Shown piece after piece: positions 49,984 to 58,106 of a stretch of 64,000 nt of DNA (position 1 is the stretch's first letter; each line of letters opens with the position of its first letter). The notes beneath the pieces are model-generated. The model saw nothing but the letters and a program-made list of their open reading frames with translations. It ran no database searches and was not told the origin of the DNA. The DNA comes from CAWGXZ01 sp963826695. Lineage in GTDB: Bacteria > Pseudomonadota > Gammaproteobacteria > Burkholderiales > Burkholderiaceae_C. The position numbers were made by a program, and so were the translations under genes. The stretch lies in contig CAWGXZ010000003.1 in assembly GCA_963826695.1 (NCBI GenBank), forward strand, positions 595,073 to 659,072, written 5' to 3'.

Positions 49984-51062
49984 TCAGCGCTCGGGACCGA
50001 CATCCCTGTCGTCGAGCGTCGGCGCGTCTCTTTGGCGAGCGGCGCGGATGCGGGCCAAAAGGGTGGCAGCGATCATCATCTTCTCCGTCCTGGCAGGTGC
50101 GAGGCCGTCGACGAATGCGCGAACCTCACGCGCGAGCGCCGCTTCGCCCTGCTTTTCCAAGGCCGCGGCGGTCGCCTGCCAGTCGGCAACAACTGCTTGA
50201 CGCGTCGCCTGCAGCCGCTCGATGCCAGCCTCTGGAGTGAGTTGGCCTAGCTTAATTTCGTCGGCCACGGCCTGAACCTTTGCGCGCATGAAGGTGGAAC
50301 CCACCGGAGGCGCCATTCGCGCCTTTGCGTGCGCAGGAAGTGCCTCGTACTGAGCCAGGCTGCGCAGCCGCTGATGGATAGGATCCTTCTTCGAGGTCCG
50401 CGGCCGCCCGCGGACCACGGCGGGTGTTGCATTGGCCACCACGCCTTCCCGGCGCAGGCAAGCGGCGAAGTCCTCGCGCCATTGCCGTAGTGTTTCCTTG
50501 CGGATCGTGAGCCGCCGCCCGGGCTCGTGTTCATGCTCGGCCTTGACAATCAGGTGAACGTGAGGATGAGCCTGGTCGGTGTGCAGCACCATGGCGTAGC
50601 GGTACTGCAGTGCGAAGTTCAGGCGGGCGAACTCGCGCGCCGCCGCGAGGACCGCCTCGGGCGGCGTGCGCCCCGGCATCGAGAGGACGATGTTGTGGAC
50701 GACCTTGGGTCGTGGGTCGTGCTCGCCAGCGAGCCGGTTTCGGTCGGTACTGGCCGCGCGAGAGATCGAGGTTCCAGTCGGCGACCAGATCGGCACCGGC
50801 GCCTTTGCCTGTCACCTCCCTGCCTTCGTCCGTCTCGATGCCGAGCTTCCCGTGTCGACCGACGTAGTCGAAATGCGCCTTGGCGCCGCCGGCGTCGCGG
50901 GCGCCACCGGACACTTTGACCATCACCTCAGGCGTGCGTCGCACCGTGCGCGCAACCTGGGCGACTTGCTCGTGGGAAAGGCCCGCCGGCGAACTAGGGT
51001 CCGCGTCGGCCGTAGCTGACGATGTCGAGGGAAGGCTCCCTCAGCCCGTGAGCGCCAGAGGC
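49984..51062 (-). pseudogene. relaxase/mobilization nuclease (MobA/VirD2-like), frameshifted
   Basis: The frame from 50796 holds relaxase motif III HTDQAHPHVHLIVKA (H-x-D-x-x-H-P-H-V-H) and a basic C-terminal half. The N-terminal region is in another frame: LSHEQVAQVARTVRRTPEVMVKVSGGARDAGGAKAHFDYVGR..., followed near 50770 by the shift to NRLAGEHDPRPKVVHNIVLSMP. The start segment EPSLDIVSYGRRGP is in a third frame near 51010. Relaxases nick oriT and lead the strand during transfer. No coupling protein or mating-pair genes are present, so this would be a mobilizable rather than self-transmissible element. Confidence 0.75.
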
Positions 51063-51070
51063 GCGATCCC

Positions 51071-51647
51071 TTAGCCATCGCCCGCCTCCCAGCTGATCAG
51101 GTTCGCACGAACAAGGTCGCCAACCGCGCGATGCACGGCGTCGACACGCGTCAGCAACTCGCCGAGCGACGCGGTGATCGCACCGTCGGTCGACGACGAG
51201 CGACCGAGCGCGTGGTTCAGTTCGATCAGCGTTCGGTTCACTGCAGATAGCGCGTTGACAGTCGACCTTAAGCGTGTCGAGTTCCGCCGCAGGCAACGGT
51301 GGAGCCTCACGAACATGTGCCCGGACGAGCGATACAACATAGCGCGACAGGGACAGCGGCGCAACGCTGCACGGGCCTCGATGCGCTGGCGATCGCCAGC
51401 GCGAAGCCGCAGGGTGACGCGATCGCTCAATGAGCTCGGTTCCTGATCAAACGTGACTGGGTCCAGCGTCGTCAGCATTGTTGTCGCGCAGCACCGTCTC
51501 GATGAGGAGCGTCAGCAGCGCAGACTCGCTCAGGCCCTGCCGAGCAGCCAGCGCGGCGAACCGCGCCTTGGTGGTGGCCGTAGCGCGGGTCGCAATGAGC
51601 GAGTGACGCTCGGCTGGAACGGATGTCTCAAGAGCTCTGTTAAACAA
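51071..51647 (-). pseudogene. MobC-like mobilization accessory protein, frameshifted
   Basis: The frame from ATG 51647 begins with TTKARFAALAARQGLSESALLTLLIETVL, a ribbon-helix-helix-type start typical of plasmid MobC proteins. A second frame from about 51455 continues LSDRVTLRLRAGDRQRIEARA. A brief third-frame stretch (SLVRAHVREAPPLPAAELDTLK) bridges about 51345 to 51270. The protein then ends VNRTLIELNHALGRSS...LVRANLISWEAGDG at 51071. MobC proteins help the relaxase open oriT. The gene starts directly beside the palindrome array and ends nine bases before the relaxase gene. Confidence 0.65.
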
Positions 51648-51660
51648 TGTCAGACACCTG

Positions 51661-52690
51661 TCTATCCTGCCCTCCTACCGATGCGCCACTTCAAGGCTTC
51701 GGCATGCCGAAGTTCAGTGGCGATTGCGATCAGATGAGACCCACCGGCCTTCGAGCCTTCGGCATGCCGAAGATCGGGGCCAGCTGCAGCGACAGCAGCG
51801 CCGGCGAGGGCCAGGTCGAAGACGACTTCGGCATGCCGAAGTCGGCGAGCCCTATCCCGCCTCGCCTTCCTAGCGATTCGCTCTTCAAGGCTTCGGCATG
51901 CCGAAGTTCAGTGGGACTCGCGAGCAGATCGACCGTCCGGCCTCGCGCCTTCGGCATGCCGAAGATCGACGGGCGCAGCGACAGCAGCGCCGGCAACGGC
52001 CAGGTCGAGCACGACTTCGGCATGCCGAAGTCGGTGTGCCCTATCCCGCTCTCCTACCGATTCGCCCTTCAAGGCTTCGGCATGCCGAAGTTCAGCGGGG
52101 CTCGCGAGCAGATTGACCGTCCACGCCGGGAGCCTTCGGCATGCCGAAGTCGGCGAGCCCTATCCCGCCCTCCAACCGTTTGGCCCCTCAAGGCTTCGGC
52201 GTGCCGAAGTTCGGCGGCGCTCGCGAGCAGATCCACCGTCCGACGGCGAGCCTTCGGCATGCCGAAGATCGCGGCCGCTACAGCCACAAGCGCTGGCGGC
52301 GGCCAAGTCGAGCACGACTTCGGCATGCCGAAGTCAGCGAGCTATCCCGCCCTCCGACCACTTTCCTCCTCAAGGCTTCGGCATGCCGAAGTTCGGCGGC
52401 GCTTGCGATCGGATGGACCACCAGCGGCGAGCCTTCGGCATGCCGAAGATCGCGGCCGGCAGCGACAGCAGCCTTGGCGACAGTCAGGTCGAGCACGACT
52501 TCGGCATGCCGAAGTTGGCGACGCCTATCCCGCCGTCCGACTGCATTTCCGCCAAAGCCGAAGCTTCGGCAAGCCGAAGTCTGCGACGCTCGCAAGCATA
52601 CGGACCGCCAGATGTCAAGCCTTCGGCATGCCGAAGTTCAGCCACGCTTGCGAGCCGGGACCAGGGCGGACTTGCCGCCCCTCCTACTCC
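51661..52690. repeat. array of 16 palindromes (TTCGGCATGCCGAA) in about 190-bp higher-order repeats
   Basis: TTCGGCATGCCGAA, usually as the 16-bp palindrome CTTCGGCATGCCGAAG, starts at 51698, 51758, 51827, 51892, 51950, 52016, 52076, 52135, 52253, 52319, 52377, 52434, 52500 and 52622. One-base variants start at 52195 (GCGTGC) and 52565 (GCAAGC). Spacing is 57-69 bp. The spacers are of three related types in fixed order: A (after CAAGG, then GTTCAG/CGG..CTCGCGAGCAGAT), B (AGATCG..GACAGCAGC..GG-CAGGTCGA) and C (GTCGGCGAGC-CCTATCCCGCCCTCC). This makes roughly five A-B-C units of 182-194 bp. The array lies between ssb and mobC, where an oriT, centromere-like or replication site could be. The function is unknown. 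Confidence 0.92.
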
Positions 52691-53129
52691 TACCGGCCGC
52701 CGGCCGCCTTAGCCGCTGCGGCAGCGGGCGCCGGCTTGCCGTCTGCAGACCCCCCGTTGCCCTCCACCCGCGCCCGGCGCGCCTCGGACTCGGCCTTGCT
52801 GTCGAGGTAGTCGATCTCCTCGCAGGTGAAGGCCAGCGCGTACACTCTCTCCGCTCGGCGTCCCGGTAGTTGTTGTTGCGCACCCGTCCGACGACGTTCA
52901 CGTGGCTGCCCTTGCCCAGGTACTCGGCCGCGTTCTCGGCCTGCTTGCCCCACAGGGTCCACTGGATCGCGGTCGCCTCCTCTTCGCGCTCCTCGCCGCC
53001 GCCGCGCCGGCTGTTGGTGATGGCGGTCAGCGTCGCCTTGGCGACCTTGCCCTCGCGGCCGTTGACGAACTCCAGCCGGACGGGGCCGGCCAGATGCGCG
53101 TTGCGCTGCTCGACTCGTACGAAAGCCAT
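52690..53129 (-). pseudogene. single-stranded DNA-binding protein of a mobile element, one frameshift
   Basis: From ATG 53129 the protein begins MAFVRVEQRNAHLAGPV and contains ATAIQWTLWGKQAENAAEYLGKGSHVNVVGRVRNNNYRD, an SSB-type OB fold. Near 52850 the frame changes and continues RVYALAFTCEEIDYLDSKAESEARR, which completes the fold. The tail is alanine/proline-rich and ends AKAAGGR, lacking the acidic D-D-I-P-F tip of chromosomal SSBs. Plasmid SSB-like proteins often accompany mobilization genes. Confidence 0.7.
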
Positions 53130-53245
53130 GATCGAGCTCCTCTGCAACCGAAGGACCAGCCGGGAACCGCCTTCGGCTTCCCTGAAAACTGATCCTTCTG
53201 CTTGGACCTCCTCGCTCCGCCCAGGGGCGGCGGGGGTGGGCACGG

Positions 53246-53267
53246 CCCCTTCCCTCACGGGAAGGGG
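53246..53267. terminator. GC-rich hairpin, possible terminator
   Basis: CCCCTTCCC (53246-53254) and GGGAAGGGG (53259-53267) form a perfect 9-bp stem with a TCAC loop. It lies about 115 bp upstream of the ssb start in a gene-free stretch (53130-53587) that also contains other C- and G-rich runs. There is no U-tract on either strand, so intrinsic termination is uncertain. Confidence 0.4.
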
Positions 53268-53587
53268 TTGGGGATGGGTGGGTCTTCCACGCAGCCGAAG
53301 CGGTGAGCCAGTCACCCGGCCCACCGCTCGAAGATCCCCCCACAAGTCCCCCTCGCCAAGGACGGGGGCGCAGCTGGGGGGAGCGCGGTGGGCTTCACTG
53401 GCGATGAAGGCTGCCATCCACAGAGGGCCCGAGCCATGCGGCCGGCGTGACAGGTCCCCTGGCGCACCGGCTGCGCGAGGAGCCCGCCAAGCTCAGAGGT
53501 CCGGCGTCTCCGCGGCCGACGTGCCACCAAGCGAAGCGACTGGCGCGTCGGTCGAGCCGGACCGATCACTTCAAGGCTGAGCATTCA

Positions 53588-53788
53588 GCGGCCCGGCATC
53601 GGGCGTGGCGGGTGTCCGGGGTGACGATCTGGCAGGCACGCAGCGAACGGAGCGCAGCGGAGTGAGCGAAGCGCCGGCCAGTTCGTCAAGCGGGCGTCGT
53701 TCACGCGCAGCGTGAAGGACATCAAGCCCGCGATCCCCGGGCACGGGAAGGGGCCGCCCGACAGACCGCCGGCGCAGTCGGCCTGATC
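53588..53788 (+). repeat. long direct repeat, copy 1
   Basis: This 201-bp copy begins GCGGCCCGGCATCGGGCG and ends CGGCCTGATC. It matches 53806-53970 over nearly its whole length. It includes the inverted repeat TTCACGC-GCA-GCGTGAA (around 53699-53715). Relative to copy 2 it carries about 35 extra bases rich in GAGCGCAGCGGAGTGAGCG. No gene is seen within it. Confidence 0.75.
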
Positions 53789-53805
53789 AGTCGTTCAGCT
53801 CTTGG

Positions 53806-53970
53806 GCGGCCTGGCATCGGGCGTGGCGGGTGGTCGGGGTGACGATCTGCCGGTACTCCGGCAGTTCGTCAAGCGGACTCGTTCACGCGCAGCGTGAAGG
53901 AAGCAAGCCCGCGATCCCTGGGCACGGGAACGGGCCGCCTCCACTGACCGCCAGCGCAGCCGGCCTGATC
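53806..53970 (+). repeat. long direct repeat, copy 2
   Basis: This 165-bp copy of the 53588-53788 sequence retains the same TTCACGC-GCA-GCGTGAA inverted repeat followed by GGA..CAAGCCCGCGATCCC. The pair lies between the mobilization module and the IS66/IS21 remnants. It could be a duplicated regulatory or recombination site. Confidence 0.75.
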
Positions 53971-54065
53971 GTGCTGCGCGAGGGATGGCAGCCCGTGAGG
54001 GGCGAGACGCGAAGCGGCTCGACGCGCAGCGCAACAGCCCGGCCCAGAGGGACGCGCCCCTGAGA

Positions 54066-54213
54066 GTTGACCAGGCGCTGCAGCGCATTGCCCGGCTCTA
54101 CCGCATCGAGACCGACGGCTCTACCTCAGGGACGTTCTCACCCGGCTGCCGACCCAGGTGAACAGCCGCATCGACGAGCTGCTGCCGCACCCCTGGGAGC
54201 CCGCGGCACACTG
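54066..54213 (+). pseudogene. IS66 transposase remnant (C-terminal pieces)
   Basis: The first part reads VDQALQRIARLYRIETDG, an internal IS66 TnpC segment. A second frame then reads LYLRDVLTRLPTQVNSRIDELLPHPWEPAAH followed by TGA at 54211-54213, the typical IS66 C terminus. The sequence between them is deleted. Only about 150 bp remain and no terminal repeats were identified. Confidence 0.7.
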
Positions 54214-54393
54214 AGCCCGCATCCACACCCGGCGGGCGGCGCTCACGCAGCCATTGCGCGGCCCGCCGCCATCCAGCGCTCAGCAGCGCCATCGTGCGGC
54301 GTATGCCCACGACGCCGGCGTTCAGCACGGTCGCGCAGAGCAAGGTCACCAGCTCGGCCATGGGCGCCAGCCTGACAACCCATCGGCGTCAGC

Positions 54394-54656
54394 TCAAGGT
54401 GCCCCGGCCAGACGCTTACGAAAGTGATAGCCCGAAAGCGTCCTGACGGTCGGCAGCCGCGCCGTGTGTAGCGCCGTCTTGATGCGCCGGCTCTCGCCGT
54501 CGTGTACTCCTCGCCGAGCAGCGACTCGATCGCCTCCAGCGCACTGACCCCGCCCTGCTCGATGCGCGACAACGTCATCTGCAGCGCCTCCAGCACACGC
54601 GGCATCTTCAAGCCGACCAGATGCCGGCGGATGCGATCCGTGGTGTTGCCACTCAT
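54394..54656 (-). pseudogene. IS21-family istB remnant
   Basis: From ATG 54656 the frame reads LKMPRVLEALQMTLSRIEQGGVSALEAIESLLGEEYTT, the N-terminal domain of IstB. A one-base shift then gives SRRIKTALHTARLPTVRTLSGYHF before the similarity ends. The AAA+ ATPase domain, with its Walker motifs, is missing. The 180-bp stretch to the left (54214-54393) shows nothing certain. Confidence 0.75.
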
Positions 54657-54719
54657 TGCGCTGCTGCCGTTGCGGCACGCGACACCACACCGAGTCGCTC
54701 GGCCGCCGCCGCGCAGACT

Positions 54720-55240
54720 TCAAGCCCTCGGCGAGCCACGCTGTGACCGGGCGGCTGTACCGGCGTCGGCCTCTCGACCTCGGGCGCCGCATTCGAGCGC
54801 CGCGGCTGTCGATGCCCCGGCAGAAGCGAGCGCTGGCCGCCCGTGCAGCAGCGCGTGCACTGCCACCAGACGATGGGCCGTCGTGGATGCGAACGCATCG
54901 GAGGTCGTCTCCGCCTCCAGCACGCGCTTCACGGTGCAATCGGGCACGCTGTAAACGCTGCCGCCCACCGAGACCATGCCCTCGTGGCTGACGCGCCGCT
55001 CGGCGCGCAGCACGGCGTCGAAGCGCCCAGCCGGCAGCGCCGTCAGGCTGACACGCTCGGTCGCGAAGTGCTCGGCCAGAACGCGTCCGGTGCTGCCGTG
55101 CAGTCGAACGTTGGCGATGGTGTCGAGCCATGCGCGCAGCTGGCGGTTCAGGTGTTCCAGGTTCGCAAAGCTTCTGGCCAGGAAGAAGTTGGCCCGCACG
55201 TAGCGGAACGGCCGCTCAACCTGGCCCTACGTCGTGGCGC
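54720..55240 (-). pseudogene. IS21-family istA remnant (C-terminal half)
   Basis: The sequence reads GQVERPFRYVRANFFLARSFANLEHLN from about 55240, then WLDTIANVRLHGSTGRVLAEHF and GRFDAVLRAERRVSHEGMVSVGGSVYSVP. This is the end of the IS21 transposase catalytic region and its C-terminal domain. The DDE aspartates upstream are gone. With the istB remnant it marks a decayed IS21 element; the adjoining 55241-55340 has no gene. Confidence 0.8.
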
Positions 55241-55340
55241 GGGAGGCCTTGCAGGCTCGTGGTTTGAAGCCGTAGTGCGCACCGAGTGCGTGAGCACCAC
55301 CGGCAATGTGCGCAGCACGTGCACCGGCTGCATCTCGACC

Positions 55341-56312
55341 TCATCTGGAGTCGCCCCCGCTTCTCGCTGGAGTTGCTGCTCTCCTGCTGCCTAACATCCG
55401 CATCACGTCGGTGCGCGGTGGCGCACCGAACTGACGGCTGTACTCCCGGCTGAACTGCGAGGCACTTTCGTAGCCGACCTGGAAGGCAGCGGCCGCAGCG
55501 TCGATCTGCTCCGTCAGCATCAACCGCCGCGCCTCGTTGAGCCGCAAGTGCTTTTGGAACTGCAGCGGGCTCATGCTCGTCAGCTGTCGGAAGTGGTGAT
55601 GGAACCTCGATGGGCTCATCTTCACCAGCTCCGCCAGATCATCGACGCGCAGCGCAGCAGCGTAGTGCGACTTGAGCCAGTCGATCGCGCGCGCCACCCG
55701 GTGTCCATGGCTGCCGACGGTGGCCAGTTGCCACAGGAGCCACCCGTTTTCTCCCGCAAGCAGTCGGTAGTAGATCTCCTTGTGAATGAGCGGCGCGAGC
55801 ACGGGTGCGGCTAAGGGCTCGTCCAGCAATTGCACCAGCCGGTCGAAGGTCTCCAGCATTCGGAAGTCGGTCTCGCCGAGCACGATTCCCCGTGCAGCCG
55901 ACAGGTCCCTCGCGGGCGGCTGCATCTTGCTTTGCATGACGAGCTCGGCGATCGCTCGTTCGTCGAGCTTCAGGACCAGGCTCAGGTACGGACTGCTCGC
56001 GCTGGCCTCCACCGCCTGCAGGACGACGGGCAGGTCGAGGGTCGTCAACAGGAACCTGTGCTTGTCGTATCGGTAGCGATCCTCGCCGAGCACCGCGTGC
56101 TTGACACCTTGAACCGTCAACGCGATCGCCGGCTCGACCATGCAGCTCATCGCCGCAGTCGGCGCCTCGTGACGGTAGAGCGTGAGATACGGATCGACCG
56201 TGGCGAATCGCTCGGTCTCGCAGGTCCAGCGGGTAATCCGGCTGGCGAGCCGTGAGCGAGCGGACTCGAAGCGGTCGGCAGCGGCTGTGTCGAAGGCGGG
56301 TTTGGTGGGCAT
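55341..56312 (-). CDS. AraC family transcriptional regulator
   Basis: This 323-residue protein has an N-terminal AraC_N-type cupin region (TVDPYLTLYRHEAPTAAMSCMVEPAIALTVQG). The C-terminal AraC DNA-binding domain has two helix-turn-helices (DLAELVKMSPSRFHHHFRQLTSMSPLQFQKHLRLNEARRLM and AFQVGYESASQFSREYSRQFGAPP). It is divergent from the ABM-DUF1330-cupin genes and is their most likely regulator, with the 142-bp gap 56313-56454 as shared control region. Confidence 0.92.
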   Translation of the reverse strand: MPTKPAFDTAAADRFESARSRLASRITRWTCETERFATVDPYLTLYRHEAPTAAMSCMVEPAIALTVQGVKHAVLGEDRYRYDKHRFLLTTLDLPVVLQAVEASASSPYLSLVLKLDERAIAELVMQSKMQPPARDLSAARGIVLGETDFRMLETFDRLVQLLDEPLAAPVLAPLIHKEIYYRLLAGENGWLLWQLATVGSHGHRVARAIDWLKSHYAAALRVDDLAELVKMSPSRFHHHFRQLTSMSPLQFQKHLRLNEARRLMLTEQIDAAAAAFQVGYESASQFSREYSRQFGAPPRTDVMRMLGSRRAATPARSGGDSR

Positions 56313-56454
56313 GCGCGGATGCTAGTCCGACGCCCGGCAATCCTTGACAGTCAGCCACTGCCTTCAGGCGAATCAGGCAAGATATCGCGGCGATCGATCT
56401 ACCTGTCTGGGCGGCATCCGCAGGAACATTCAGCCATGAATTCCGAGGATCCGC

Positions 56455-57165
56455 ATGCCGCACAGAAGAACCTTCATCGCCGTAGCCACCGCTTCCATGA
56501 GGTGCTTCAGCGCATCTTCTCAGCAGCCAGCGACACCGTACGTGCGCTGGGCTGAACTCGAGGTGAGCCCGAGTGACGCTGCCGCGCTGCAAGCGGCCGG
56601 CCAAGCGAACATCGCTGCCAGCATCGCAGCCGAGCCGGGTGTCATTGCCATCCACGCGGCGGTAGAAAAGTCGAACCCTGCACGCATGCGTGTGCTCGAG
56701 GTCTACGCCAGTGCCGATGCCTACCAGGCTCACCTGCAGTCGGCGCACATCCAGAAGTTCGTCCGCGACACGCAGGGAATGCTGCGCGGCCGCTCGGTAT
56801 TCGAGACGGTGCCGGTCCGGCTCGGTGCCAAGCCTCGGGTGGGCCCGGCGTCCAGCGCCACGCATGTGCGCGTGGCCGAACTCGAGATCGATCCTGCGCA
56901 GCTGGACGCCTACAAGGCTGCAGTGACCGAGGAGATCGACGACTCGATCCGTCTCGAGCCGGGGGTCCAGGCCATCTACTGCCTGGCCCTGAAGGACCGA
57001 CCGTCGCACCTGAGGTTCTTCGAGGTGTATGCGGACGAGGGCGCGTATCGACAGCACATCGAGTCGGCGCACTTCAAGAAGTACGTGCAAACCACCAAGG
57101 CCATGATCGTCGACCGCAAGTTGTTCGAGATGGATTCTCCGGTCCTGGCCACCACAAACCGTTGA
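56455..57165 (+). CDS. protein with two antibiotic biosynthesis monooxygenase-like (ABM) domains
   Basis: This 236-residue protein starts with a short hydrophobic or signal-like segment. It then carries two repeats of about 95 residues of the dimeric alpha/beta-barrel type: RWAELEVSPSDAAALQA ... VLEVYASADAYQAHLQSAHIQKF and RVAELEIDPAQLDAYKA ... FFEVYADEGAYRQHIESAHFKKY. ABM-fold proteins include quinone-forming monooxygenases and stress-related enzymes; which applies here is not clear. It begins the rightward operon. Confidence 0.8.
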   Translation: MPHRRTFIAVATASMRCFSASSQQPATPYVRWAELEVSPSDAAALQAAGQANIAASIAAEPGVIAIHAAVEKSNPARMRVLEVYASADAYQAHLQSAHIQKFVRDTQGMLRGRSVFETVPVRLGAKPRVGPASSATHVRVAELEIDPAQLDAYKAAVTEEIDDSIRLEPGVQAIYCLALKDRPSHLRFFEVYADEGAYRQHIESAHFKKYVQTTKAMIVDRKLFEMDSPVLATTNR

Positions 57166-57180
57166 ATGGAGAAGAACCCC

Positions 57181-57576
57181 GTGAACATCAAACGAGCCAC
57201 CACCGCCGCAATCGTGTCGGCCACCCTGGCCTGCCTGGCCTCTACAGCCGTGCAGGCGCAGGCCCAGCCTGCAGCCGGCGCACGGGCACCCGCTTACTAC
57301 ATCTCCGAGTTCGAACTGACCGATCCCGAAGGCATACGTCCCTACAGCGCCGCCGTCGAGTCGACGTTCACGCCGTTCGGCGGCCGCTATGTCGTGCGCG
57401 GCGGCAAGGTCACCTCGCTGGAAGGATCGCCTGCCAAGCGCGTGATCATGATCGCCTTCCCGAGCCCTGAGCAGGCGCAAGCCTGGTACGACTCGCCGGC
57501 CTATCGAAGCATCCTGCCGGTTCGCCACGAGTCGGCGACCTCTCGCGTGTTCATCATGGAGGGTTTCGCACCATGA
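57181..57576 (+). CDS. exported DUF1330 family protein
   Basis: GTG 57181 is preferred over ATG 57166 because GGAGAAG (57168-57174) is well placed for it and the signal peptide then starts NIKRATTAAIVS and ends near VQAQAQP. The mature part YYISEFELTDPEGIRPYSAAVESTFTPFGGRYVVRGG is the DUF1330 core, another dimeric alpha/beta-barrel family. Its stop overlaps the cupin gene start (ATGA). Confidence 0.85.
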   Translation: MNIKRATTAAIVSATLACLASTAVQAQAQPAAGARAPAYYISEFELTDPEGIRPYSAAVESTFTPFGGRYVVRGGKVTSLEGSPAKRVIMIAFPSPEQAQAWYDSPAYRSILPVRHESATSRVFIMEGFAP

Positions 57577-58106
57577 ACTGCAGCAAGACGAGTCGCGGCG
57601 CCGGGGACCTTCGCTTCATGGCCGGCTGCAAGCTGACGCGGGCGGTCGCCTGCGCCGCCCTGCTGCTCGGCGGCGCCGCAGCGGCCCAGCCGACGGGCAG
57701 CGCCGGACAGGAGATCGTGCGCGCGGGCGCCCAGGCATCGGCTATAGGGCCTGCCGAGTACTTCACCGGGCGCGTGCGCGTCGACCCAGTGTGGCCGGCG
57801 AGCGAGACGATCAACACCGCGGGCGGCATCGTGACCTTTGAGCCCGGCGCCCGCTCGGCGTGGCATACCCATCCGGCAGGTCAGCGCCTGCTGGTCCTCT
57901 TGGGCGTGGGGCTCACGCAGGAGGCCGGCAAGCCGGCGCAGGTGATTCGCCCCGGCGACGTGGTGTGGTGCCCACCGAACGTCAAGCACTGGCATGGCGC
58001 CGGGCCGACCACGGCAATGTCGCACCTGGCGGTGACCGGCACCGTCGACGGGAAGAACGTGAACTGGATGGAAAAGGTCAGCGATGAACAGTACAGCGCT
58101 CGCTAA
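57573..58106 (+). CDS. exported cupin domain protein
   Basis: The protein has 177 residues from ATG 57573; ATG 57618 would give a better signal peptide (MAGCKLTRAVACAALLLGG). The cupin motif 1 is GGIVTFEPGARSAWHTHPAGQRLLVL and motif 2 is PGDVVWCPPNVKHWHG, with metal-binding histidines. The stop TAA (58104-58106) is also the target duplication of the downstream IS, so the coding region is intact. It was originally followed after four bases by the carboxymuconolactone decarboxylase-like gene now at 60625. Confidence 0.88.
   Translation: MNCSKTSRGAGDLRFMAGCKLTRAVACAALLLGGAAAAQPTGSAGQEIVRAGAQASAIGPAEYFTGRVRVDPVWPASETINTAGGIVTFEPGARSAWHTHPAGQRLLVLLGVGLTQEAGKPAQVIRPGDVVWCPPNVKHWHGAGPTTAMSHLAVTGTVDGKNVNWMEKVSDEQYSAR

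Noticed and set aside
51661..52690. CRISPR array
   Set aside because: The repeat is a 14-16 bp palindrome, the intervening sequences are homologous to each other in three classes rather than unique, and no cas gene is present.
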